From assembly GCA_002325645.1 (NCBI GenBank), contig DCSN01000077.1, forward strand, positions 1 to 12,830: a DNA stretch of 12,830 bases, given 5' to 3'. Of the stretch, positions 6,328 to 11,805 are shown piece by piece; position 1 is the first letter of the stretch; every line of letters starts with the position of its first letter. The notes below the pieces were generated by a model. That model made no database searches. It saw only the letters and a program-made list of their open reading frames with translations, and was not told the origin of the DNA. Both the position numbers and the translations under genes were made by a program. This DNA is from Pseudanabaena sp. UBA1465 (lineage in GTDB: Bacteria; Cyanobacteriota; Cyanobacteriia; Pseudanabaenales; Pseudanabaenaceae).

Positions 6328-6690
6328 CTATAGTGGACGATCAAATCTTTGTTTAAGACGTGTTGCTTTACCAACGAGGTCACGTAAGTAGTAGAGCTTA
6401 GCACGACGCACTTTACCACGACGAATCACTTTGATGCTTTCAATTTGTGGAGAATGTAGCAAGAAGGCTCGCTCTACTCCTATTCCTTGAAATACACGAC
6501 GGACGGTAATGACAGAATTAATGCCAGAACCACGTCTTGCGATGATCACGCCTTCGTAGGGTTGAGTACGTTCTTTGCCGCCCTCTTTGATCCTAACTCC
6601 AACCTTGACAGTATCTCCCACATAAATTTGAGGAAGATCCGTTTTGATATATTCCGCTTCAATTGAGCGGATGATTTCAGAAGCGTTCAT
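6328..6690 (-). CDS. rplS: 50S ribosomal protein L19
   Basis: L19 sits at the 30S-50S interface, contacting 16S and 23S rRNA. I start it at MNASEIIRSIEAEYIK, giving 120 residues, the usual length. An upstream in-frame ATG at 6717 would add nine hydrophobic residues and falls within a small inverted repeat. Diagnostic segments are VGDTVKVGVRIKEGGKERTQPYEG, VRRVFQGIGVERAFLLHSP and the C-terminal GKVRRAKLYYLRDLVGKATR. No strong Shine-Dalgarno precedes either start. The next element downstream is tRNA-Trp, 100 bases away, with no strong terminator between them. Confidence 0.95.
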   Translation of the reverse strand: MNASEIIRSIEAEYIKTDLPQIYVGDTVKVGVRIKEGGKERTQPYEGVIIARRGSGINSVITVRRVFQGIGVERAFLLHSPQIESIKVIRRGKVRRAKLYYLRDLVGKATRLKQRFDRPL

Positions 6691-6709
6691 GAGGAATGCC
6701 AAAAAAGTC

Positions 6710-6737
6710 GCGATCATCTATGTTAAAGGATGATCGC
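6710..6737. other. Inverted repeat upstream of rplS
   Basis: GCGATCATC (6710-6718) and GATGATCGC (6729-6737) form a 9-bp dyad separated by 10 bases, 20-47 bases upstream of the rplS start. It may be a leader hairpin or an operator. I could not match it to a known L19 leader. Confidence 0.35.
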
Positions 6738-6792
6738 TCTGATGTCTAGGGTTTTTTGAAAAAAGTTATTAATTTAATGCAAGATATGTTGA

Positions 6793-7659
6793 CTAACAAC
6801 TTTTTCTGCGAAGACTGGAGCTTGGGATAAGTTGGCTATTTTGTTGTTCTGCTTGACGTTTGGCAATAATTTCATCGGCGGTGCTTTGTAAGGTGCGATC
6901 GCGATAGGGAATAGCGGCACGAGTATTGAGAAAAGCAGATTCGGTGTCAGAGATGGGTGGCAATAGGGTGGGTGCAAAGGCGGCGATCGTGCTGGGAGAT
7001 TTGCGTCCGATGGGGGCGATCGCGCCGATTTGTAAACCTGCGGCAAGCATGGCAGCCCGAACGGCGGCGGATGAGGAGTAAGTAACCAGATAGCCATCGG
7101 GTTTGAGGCAGTTGGCTAAAACCTGAATAAATTCGACTGTCCAGAGTTGGGGGCAGTGGGGCGGAGAGAAGGGATCGAGAAAGATCGCATCCGCCCATTT
7201 GGTTGGGACTTGGCTAATGGTTTGCCTTGCATCACCGATGAGTAGTTGTAAGGAGATATTTTTCGTTTTTACAATTTGTTTTTCTGCTGCGGTGGTGAGG
7301 ATTTGGGCGATCGCAGGTTGCCAAATATTTACTAGTCCTGCGGCGATCGCTTTTTGCGGCACTTCAAGATTGTTTTCGAGGGCAATGATGTGGAGATTGG
7401 CGATGGCAGTTTGTCTAGATTGCTTTAAGTCAGAAATGCAGGCGATCGCGGCGGCAGAGTTATAACCCAATCCATAGCAAATATCGAGAATATTTAGGTT
7501 AGTTTGAGTTTGGGCTTTTTCAGCAATCTTGGCAGGAATCACAAATTTAGCTTCAGCTTCGTGTTTTGCGCCATGAGAGCTATGAAAGGTTTCTTGGAAT
7601 GCCTCCGACCAAAAGGTTACGGAGCCATCTGCGGTTGGGAAAAGTGAAAGAGTATCCAT
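6793..7659 (-). CDS. mnmD: tRNA (5-methylaminomethyl-2-thiouridine)(34) methyltransferase, stand-alone MnmC2/MnmD type
   Basis: The 288-residue protein has the Methyltransf_30 architecture that makes the final methylation of mnm5(s2)U34 in the tRNA wobble position. The family opening TADGSVTFWSEAFQETFHSSHGA is at 9-31. The S-adenosylmethionine motif I LDICYGLGYNSAA is at 58-70. The acidic residue of motif II is in ALENN (93-97), and GDAR is at 142-145. The signature DPFSP is at 162-166. A C-terminal PYRDRTL...EIIAKRQAEQ tail is at about 251-272. The FAD oxidase half found in fused enterobacterial MnmC is absent, as in Gram-positive MnmD and plant homologues. It is divergent from the response regulator and precedes rplS. 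The family is clear; the exact substrate form is inferred. Confidence 0.88.
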   Translation of the reverse strand: MDTLSLFPTADGSVTFWSEAFQETFHSSHGAKHEAEAKFVIPAKIAEKAQTQTNLNILDICYGLGYNSAAAIACISDLKQSRQTAIANLHIIALENNLEVPQKAIAAGLVNIWQPAIAQILTTAAEKQIVKTKNISLQLLIGDARQTISQVPTKWADAIFLDPFSPPHCPQLWTVEFIQVLANCLKPDGYLVTYSSSAAVRAAMLAAGLQIGAIAPIGRKSPSTIAAFAPTLLPPISDTESAFLNTRAAIPYRDRTLQSTADEIIAKRQAEQQNSQLIPSSSLRRKSC

Positions 7660-7754
7660 AGAGACAAGGCGATGAGTAGTTCAGCATGTTGGAAAAACAG
7701 AGCTAGAGTTTATGCCAAACTGCTCAATTGAGTATTAATCCTTACGATAGAAGC

Positions 7755-7799
7755 GTTTAAAGTTTAAAGGAGGTATCTTAAGTTACATAACAAAGTTAT
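7755..7799. promoter_or_regulatory. Repeat-rich divergent promoter region of the response regulator
   Basis: GTTTAAA occurs twice in tandem (7755-7768), followed by GGAGGT (7769-7774) and a small dyad ATAAC-AAA-GTTAT (7787-7799). The region separates the divergent mnmD and response-regulator genes and must hold their promoters. The GGAGGT is over 50 bases from the ATG and has no in-frame start near it, so it is not taken as a ribosome-binding site. Confidence 0.35.
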
Positions 7800-7826
7800 T
7801 GTCAAGTCCCTCTTACCGTACCTACC

Positions 7827-8204
7827 ATGACATCTTCTACAAAAACTTTGCGCGTTTTGGTGGTGGATGACCACGAACTAACACGATGTACCTTAAAGTT
7901 AGCGCTTTCCTTACAATCTTGCATAGGATTTGTAGAGGTGGCAACTAATGGTAAAGAAGCGATCTCTCAAGTGCAGAAATATGAGCCTGATGTGGTGGTC
8001 ATGGATTTACATATGCCTGTTATGGATGGCTGGACAGCCTCCAGTGCTATTAAAGATCAATATCCTCATATCAAGATTGTGGCTTATTCGGCAGCCGATG
8101 GTGGCAAAGCGCAAGCAATATCTAATGGCGCAAGCATTGATGCGTTCTGTGACAAGGGCGCTTGTACTCGTAGTTTGCTAGACGCAATCAAAAATGTTGC
8201 ATAA
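7827..8204 (+). CDS. Single-domain response regulator (receiver only)
   Basis: The 125-residue protein is one complete CheY-like receiver with no output domain. The acidic pair is D14-D15 (VLVVDDHELTR). The phosphoacceptor is D60 in VVVMDLHMPVMDG. The switch Ser88 is in IVAYSAADGG, and the conserved Lys110 is in FCDKG. All phosphorylation residues are present. It probably relays phosphate or acts by protein contact, as in cyanobacterial CheY/PatA-type and phosphorelay proteins. No histidine kinase lies nearby, so the partner is unknown. It has no obvious Shine-Dalgarno and is followed by a strong bidirectional terminator. Confidence 0.93.
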   Translation: MTSSTKTLRVLVVDDHELTRCTLKLALSLQSCIGFVEVATNGKEAISQVQKYEPDVVVMDLHMPVMDGWTASSAIKDQYPHIKIVAYSAADGGKAQAISNGASIDAFCDKGACTRSLLDAIKNVA

Positions 8205-8207
8205 AAG

Positions 8208-8248
8208 AATAAAAAAGAGTCGGCGCATAGCGCCGACTCTTTTTTATT
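8208..8248 (+). terminator. Bidirectional terminator between the response regulator and the rhomboid gene
   Basis: A perfect 19-bp stem (8208-8226 with 8230-8248) has a GGCGC-ATA-GCGCC core. A-tracts and T-tracts on its outer arms create U-tracts for both strands. It lies between convergent genes and its right arm includes the stop codon of the rhomboid gene (8244-8246). Confidence 0.92.
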
Positions 8249-8828
8249 GTCCAGTTTTACTTGGGGATAACAACTTGGCGGCAATAATGCCACCGATAAA
8301 GCCAAATAAATGCCCTTCCCACGAAATATATGAGCGAGTTGGTAAGACTCCCCAAATTAGCCCCCCATAGGTGACAGCGATCGCCACGGAAATCGCGATC
8401 GCCACAAAACTTCGCTCAAAATAACCACGAAATAACAAGTACCCAAAATAGCCAAAAACCACAACACTTGCACCAATATGCACAGAATTGGGGTTGCCCA
8501 CTAACCAAGTTCCGAGACCACCGATGAAAGCAGACATAAAAGATACAAAATAAAAATCATTTATGCTTCGTATCATTACAAACCAGCCTAAAACGATGAA
8601 TGGGAGCGTGTTAGCAGCAACATGATAAAATCCTCCATGCAAAAATGGGGCAAAGAGGAGACCACGCAATCCCACGACGTTATGAGGCAAAATCCCAAAA
8701 GCATTAAGCCTACCTCGAAAAACTATTTGATTGACAATGACGACAATCCAAAAAATTGCTATTAAAGTCGCCAAAATCTGAAATTGCTGTTTTAGCTCTT
8801 TGCTAATAGTTTGCACTTTTTGCTTCAC
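8244..8828 (-). CDS. Rhomboid-family intramembrane protein, GxSG changed to GASV
   Basis: This 194-residue polytopic protein has about six hydrophobic segments, near 20-36, 56-82, 94-110, 116-134, 140-162 and 172-186. Rhomboid landmarks are HVAAN (His69, Asn73 of the HxxxN motif), GAS at 119-121 with candidate nucleophile Ser121, and SWEGHLFGFIGG with candidate catalytic His173. Both dyad residues are present, but the glycine that normally follows the serine (GxSG) is valine, read directly as GGT GCA AGT GTT. The protein may still be an active serine protease, have altered specificity, or be an inactive relative. Rhomboids cut membrane-spanning substrates. The gene is monocistronic, ends within the terminator shared with the response regulator, and has no evident substrate gene nearby. 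Confidence 0.88.
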   Translation of the reverse strand: MKQKVQTISKELKQQFQILATLIAIFWIVVIVNQIVFRGRLNAFGILPHNVVGLRGLLFAPFLHGGFYHVAANTLPFIVLGWFVMIRSINDFYFVSFMSAFIGGLGTWLVGNPNSVHIGASVVVFGYFGYLLFRGYFERSFVAIAISVAIAVTYGGLIWGVLPTRSYISWEGHLFGFIGGIIAAKLLSPSKTGQ

Positions 8829-8905
8829 GGTTTTTACCCCAATTTTAAAGCGATCGCATATTTGACTTACTCAATCAAATATAGCAATCGTTGCTTAAGC
8901 ATTTC

Positions 8906-8944
8906 AATAAGGGTCGGCGGCGCGATGCACCGCCGACCTTTATT
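8906..8944 (-). terminator. GC-rich hairpin after the small gene
   Basis: AATAAGGGTCGGCGG and CCGCCGACCTTTATT pair over 15 positions with one G-U, around a 9-base loop. On the minus strand it starts about 32 bases past the stop of the 52-codon gene. It ends in TTATT, consistent with termination before the rhomboid promoter. Confidence 0.7.
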
Positions 8945-8975
8945 TCAGCAAAGTTATAGCTAAAGTTATAGCTCC

Positions 8976-9134
8976 TTAAAGCTTTTCAATAATCCGAATA
9001 TTTACATACTGCTCATTCTTGAGTTTTTCTTTTAATCGCTTCTCCATCTCTTGTTCTTGCTTCTTTTGAGAATCATTAAGAGACTGAGCGAGCCACAAAC
9101 AATAAGATACAATCAAAGCCCCAAAAAATTCCAT
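8976..9134 (-). CDS. Small protein, 52 residues, hydrophobic N-terminus and charged helical tail
   Basis: The frame reads MEFFGALIVSYCLWLAQSLN, then DSQKKQEQEMEKRLKEKLKN, then EQYVNIRIIEKL and a TAA stop. Residues 3-17 are hydrophobic and could be a membrane segment or signal anchor. Residues 21-42 are rich in Lys, Glu and Gln and should form an amphipathic or coiled-coil helix facing the cytosol. I do not recognise the family. Support for a real gene is the clear two-part composition, a hairpin terminator 30 bases downstream at 8906-8944, and the large gene-free gap upstream. The start has only a weak GAG upstream. It could instead be a chance frame. Confidence 0.6.
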   Translation of the reverse strand: MEFFGALIVSYCLWLAQSLNDSQKKQEQEMEKRLKEKLKNEQYVNIRIIEKL

Positions 9135-9237
9135 ACAAATCTCATACAAGTTTGGAAGCCTGAATATTACATTAGATGAATTTTATTAGTCAAGATAATT
9201 AGCTATAAAAAAGCAGAACTTAATATATAGCAATGCA

Positions 9238-9294
9238 ATAAAAACAGAAGACGAGGTGCGGCGCAAAGCGCCGCACCTCGTCTTCTGTTTTTAT
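9238..9294. terminator. Perfect 27-bp hairpin in a divergent intergenic region
   Basis: Arms 9238-9264 and 9268-9294 are perfectly complementary around AAA, with core GCGGCGC-AAA-GCGCCGC and A/T tracts at the base. It has the form of a strong bidirectional intrinsic terminator. Both flanking genes are transcribed away from it, so it does not end either one. It may end an unrecognised small RNA or insulate the two promoters. Confidence 0.8.
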
Positions 9295-9301
9295 GTCTTA
9301 A

Positions 9302-9353
9302 CAAGCATGGCAAAAGCGATCGCGCGATCGCGAGGTCGCTTTTGCCATGCTTG
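9302..9353. repeat. 18-bp inverted repeat enclosing two tandem HIP1 sites
   Basis: CAAGCATGGCAAAAGCGA and TCGCTTTTGCCATGCTTG pair perfectly. The first HIP1 octamer GCGATCGC (9316-9323) begins within the left arm and the second (9324-9331) follows it directly. The stem begins only 8 bases after the preceding 27-bp hairpin. On the plus strand it ends in TTGAAAACC, so it lacks a terminator T-run. Confidence 0.75.
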
Positions 9354-9363
9354 AAAACCTATT

Positions 9364-9397
9364 AAAATTGATCAAATAGAGGCAGTTGATCAATTTT
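9364..9397. other. 12-bp inverted repeat in the rbp upstream region
   Basis: AAAATTGATCAA and TTGATCAATTTT pair perfectly around a 10-base loop, about 220 bases before the RRM gene. It could be a weak terminator on the plus strand (followed by TTGATAC) or an operator-like dyad. Confidence 0.45.
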
Positions 9398-9534
9398 TGA
9401 TACTTTCATTACATTTTATTTTAAGGATGAGCATTTTGTATGGTATGTTGTTGTATGGTGCAAGAGTGCCACATTAATTAAATTGATCGCAGGTAGCATG
9501 TAATCAATAGCTCCAATTTAATCTAGCAAGTAGC

Positions 9535-9560
9535 AAACAAGTCTTTTAAACAAGTTTTTT
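9535..9560 (+). repeat. Tandem 13-mer direct repeat
   Basis: AAACAAGTCTTTT (9535-9547) is followed directly by AAACAAGTTTTTT (9548-9560), identical at 12 of 13 positions. It lies 59-84 bases upstream of the RRM start, probably in its leader or promoter. Confidence 0.7.
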
Positions 9561-9618
9561 GTAGCGGCTGCTCTAGTCACCTGCTGAAGATTTCATAGCG
9601 TAGAGGTTTTCTATCATC

Positions 9619-10134
9619 ATGTCCATTCGCCTTTATGTTGGCAACCTGCCAGCAGAATTAGATCGCCAAGCTCTAGAAAAAATTTTCAATGAATCAGGTG
9701 ATTCAGTGTCTCTGAAAGTTATCACTGATCGTAAAACTGGTAAATGTAGAGGTTTTGGTTTTGTAACCGTCGGTTCTGACGAAGTTGCAGATACAGTCAT
9801 TGAAAAATTTAATGGTTACGACTTCAATGGTGCAGTACTCAAACTAGAAAAAGCCTTACCTCGTACCAAAGGTAAGGGAGAAGACGGTTCTGATTTGGAA
9901 GACGGTTCTGATGATTCTGTAAAGTCAGAAGATGAAACCGCATCAGTAAGCACAGTTGCTGCTCCAGTTAAAGCTGCGGCGAAACGCAAAAAGCGTAGCA
10001 ACAATAAGAAGACTACTGGAGGTTCAACGACTTCTAGTAGCTCTTCGGAAGCTCATCAACCCGATCCCCGATGGGCCTCTGATCTGGAGCGCTTAAAACA
10101 GCAGCTTCTAGAAGCGCAAGGCGCAGCCAAGTAA
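9619..10134 (+). CDS. RRM-domain RNA-binding protein with Rbp3-like C-terminal tail
   Basis: The 171-residue protein binds single-stranded RNA. One RNA recognition motif covers about residues 3-80, with RNP2 LYVGNL (5-10) and RNP1 KCRGFGFV (42-49). An acidic Asp/Ser/Glu-rich stretch (about 87-108) is followed by a basic segment (KAAAKRKKRSNNKK, 118-131) and a Thr/Ser-rich run. The C-terminus has DPRWASDLERLKQQLLEAQ (149-167). This Gly-poor tail differs from the Gly-rich cold-shock Rbp type. It resembles the longer cyanobacterial type, which I recall as Slr0193/Rbp3 in Synechocystis, implicated in placing photosystem mRNAs at thylakoids. The family is certain; the Rbp3 equivalence is probable. 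It is monocistronic with a terminator at 10139-10169. Confidence 0.93.
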   Translation: MSIRLYVGNLPAELDRQALEKIFNESGDSVSLKVITDRKTGKCRGFGFVTVGSDEVADTVIEKFNGYDFNGAVLKLEKALPRTKGKGEDGSDLEDGSDDSVKSEDETASVSTVAAPVKAAAKRKKRSNNKKTTGGSTTSSSSSEAHQPDPRWASDLERLKQQLLEAQGAAK

Positions 10135-10138
10135 AGTA

Positions 10139-10169
10139 AAAAAAATCCTCGCAAAGCGAGGATTTTTTT
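10139..10169 (+). terminator. Bidirectional terminator between the RRM and YdcF-like genes
   Basis: A 14-bp perfect stem has core CCTCGC-AAA-GCGAGG, with seven A on the left and seven T on the right. It serves the RRM gene on the plus strand. Its right edge touches the stop codon of the convergent gene (10168-10170), so it also ends that transcript. Confidence 0.92.
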
Positions 10170-11562
10170 ATGGCTGGGGAACTGGAGTTTCAATTGGTGT
10201 TGCCTTGGGGTAGTAGTCGCTCTCATCGGTTAAGGGTGGACGCAACCAAAATCTGAGGGTATAAAACACAAGATCTTTGATTTCTGTCCACACACGTTCA
10301 GATTGCACAAAAGAATTTGCACTAAACAAGAAGTATTCGGGACGAATTTGTAATTTCTTCGCAATTGGTGCGGGACATTTTTTTTCAAGTTGATTCTGTT
10401 TTTCGGAGATGTACCTAGAAAGCGGAATCGGACGCGATCGGAAAGAGCGATAGTCAGTAGTGATTAGAGCAACATTAAGATCTTGATTTCTAAAAGATAA
10501 AAAAGCTCGCGACCCTTCAATCGGTGAAGTGATCAGCAAAATCTTTTGGCTATTACGCGGATTTTCTTTGAACTGCTCAGAAATAATTGGTATTTTCTTT
10601 TTTTCGATATCCTTAATGAGTTTGTCGATCGCATCACCGCTACTTCTTACAGTAATTCCAGAGGGATCAAGAATTATAGAAGAACGAAGATTATTAGTAA
10701 CTTGTCCATTTTGGGCTGCGAGTCCTAATAATGTGTCGCACATCTGATCTGCCTCCGTTAAATCAACTTGAGGCAGGGCTGCTGCCGTAGCCGTGGGAGC
10801 ATTTAAAAAGTAAGCTTCATAGCGTGGATCATAACCCAAACTAGTGATTTCATCGCCAACTATTGCCTTACTACGATTAGTTGAATTGTCTGGGGTGATT
10901 AAACATGGGTATGCCTTGGTTGGTGGGTAGGTTGTTTTTTTACCACCACTTAGAAGAATGTAAGGTTTGGGTTTTATAGGAGAGTCATTCCATCTTTTTA
11001 AAGCTTCTTGGAGTCTGGGAACATAGGGAGGATTATCAGCTAGTACGACGATAATATCAAAAATCTCTCTTTCAAAATTAACCCGATCTTGCTCTGACAG
11101 ATTAAGCACTGGGCGGCGTAAAGATTGCTCGCTGGCATTGACTGATTGTTGTTCTAAGTAGCAATTGAATAGATCTGATGTGGCGTTATTTGTAGCGATC
11201 GCAAACAAAATTAAAACTATTAATATTTCTCTAGTGACGATTGCCACCTTACTCTCAGCGCCTTTATTATCAACTTTTTCGCCACTTTTAATCTTGATAT
11301 CTTTTAATCTGAGCCAAAAATTGAAAAAAAGTAAAAGTATGATAATTCCAGTTAAAGTAAATGGAAAAGACAGAAAGTCAATAACAATTTTGGGGACTGG
11401 CTCTTCAACAAATCTAAAACTGGCAAAAATAATAACAATTAATGCCGTAAATAGAACTAAACCAAAGATGCGAAACCAGTCTTTGGGAATAGCTCTAAAC
11501 AGGATAATAAAAATTGGGATTGCAATAATCCAAATTAGAATATTGGTTAATAGATCGAACAA
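10168..11562 (-). CDS. Membrane-anchored YdcF/SanA-like (DUF218) protein
   Basis: The 464-residue protein has four hydrophobic segments at about 5-23, 31-52, 66-85 and 111-125. A large soluble region follows. It has a DUF218-like fold outline. The first strand and helix are DIIVVLADNPPYVPRLQEALKRW (169-191). YILLSGG is at 201-207. KILLITSPIEGSRAFLSFRNQDLNV (340-364) corresponds to the family's LVTS..HMxRA segment, and a C-terminal SERVWTEIKDLVFYTLRFW is at 421-439. ElyC/SanA/YdcF relatives act in cell-envelope maintenance. The expected VLGGG motif is VLADN here, and an insertion of about 90 residues follows SGG. The start has GGAGG upstream (about 12 bases). The fold assignment is fairly secure; the function is not known. 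Confidence 0.72.
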   Translation of the reverse strand: MFDLLTNILIWIIAIPIFIILFRAIPKDWFRIFGLVLFTALIVIIFASFRFVEEPVPKIVIDFLSFPFTLTGIIILLLFFNFWLRLKDIKIKSGEKVDNKGAESKVAIVTREILIVLILFAIATNNATSDLFNCYLEQQSVNASEQSLRRPVLNLSEQDRVNFEREIFDIIVVLADNPPYVPRLQEALKRWNDSPIKPKPYILLSGGKKTTYPPTKAYPCLITPDNSTNRSKAIVGDEITSLGYDPRYEAYFLNAPTATAAALPQVDLTEADQMCDTLLGLAAQNGQVTNNLRSSIILDPSGITVRSSGDAIDKLIKDIEKKKIPIISEQFKENPRNSQKILLITSPIEGSRAFLSFRNQDLNVALITTDYRSFRSRPIPLSRYISEKQNQLEKKCPAPIAKKLQIRPEYFLFSANSFVQSERVWTEIKDLVFYTLRFWLRPPLTDESDYYPKATPIETPVPQP

Positions 11563-11598
11563 GATCCCTCCAAAATTCTCTAGTAGTCCTCATGATGG

Positions 11599-11620
11599 AC
11601 TGACGGTAAGATGTGTCAGT
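11599..11620. promoter_or_regulatory. Dyad ACTGAC-N10-GTCAGT in the divergent promoter region
   Basis: Perfect 6-base half-sites are separated by 10 bases, with centres about 16 bases apart. It lies 37-58 bases upstream of the YdcF-like start. The geometry suits a dimeric regulator, but short dyads of this size also arise by chance. Confidence 0.35.
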
Positions 11621-11656
11621 GCAATATGCTAGTCAATAGAGTTGCATCTGTAAAGG

Positions 11657-11676
11657 GTTTTATCTGGTTTTATCTG
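11657..11676. repeat. Tandem 10-mer GTTTTATCTG
   Basis: Two perfect adjacent copies of GTTTTATCTG lie in the divergent gap between the YdcF-like gene and lipA. A 10-base period places both on the same face of the helix, which would suit cooperative protein binding. Confidence 0.6.
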
Positions 11677-11720
11677 ACTTTTTCTAGCAAATTTACAATT
11701 AGAGACGCACAGTAAGATAG

Positions 11721-11771
11721 AGAAGAAATTTTTAGTAGTGCGGCTTTGCCTCGCTACTAAAAATTTCTTCT
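11721..11771. terminator. 24-bp hairpin upstream of lipA
   Basis: Arms 11721-11744 and 11748-11771 pair with one mismatch and one G-T, around TTT, with core GCGGC-TTT-GCCTCGC. The A/T-rich base gives terminator form on either strand. It ends 34 bases before the lipA start, between genes transcribed away from each other, so no recognised gene needs it as a terminator. Confidence 0.7.
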
Positions 11772-11805
11772 TGATTAAATCCTCGTTTCGTAAACCTTAA
11801 ACCCT

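Larger units (their letters stand above)
9354..9618 (+). promoter_or_regulatory. Long gene-free upstream region of the RRM gene
   Basis: About 265 A/T-rich bases precede the RRM start and contain no convincing gene. They hold the 9364-9397 dyad, a 16-codon ATG frame at 9427-9477 that I do not call, and a tandem 13-mer at 9535-9560. AGAGG about 13 bases before the ATG is a plausible ribosome-binding site. Cyanobacterial rbp genes are often cold-regulated through their leaders; here a long leader is inferred, not shown. Confidence 0.45.

Noticed and set aside
6774..7097. 107-codon minus-strand frame overlapping the end of mnmD
   Set aside because: Pro/Leu-rich low-complexity shadow in another frame of the methyltransferase gene, with no recognisable motif.
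7769..7774. GGAGGT as a ribosome-binding site
   Set aside because: It is more than 50 bases from the response-regulator ATG and no in-frame start follows it closely.
9427..9477. 16-codon frame (MSILYGMLLYGARVPH) upstream of the RRM gene
   Set aside because: Very short, AAGG is too close to the ATG to be a proper ribosome-binding site, and no conservation evidence is available. A leader peptide is possible but unsupported.
9135..9618. Insertion sequence or transposase remnant in the divergent gap
   Set aside because: The gap has inverted repeats but no transposase-like frame and no recognised target duplication.
11165..11632. 155-codon plus-strand frame opposite the YdcF-like gene
   Set aside because: It is antisense to the membrane-domain coding region. 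Its hydrophobic and Lys-rich character mirrors that region, and the minus-strand protein has coherent domains.
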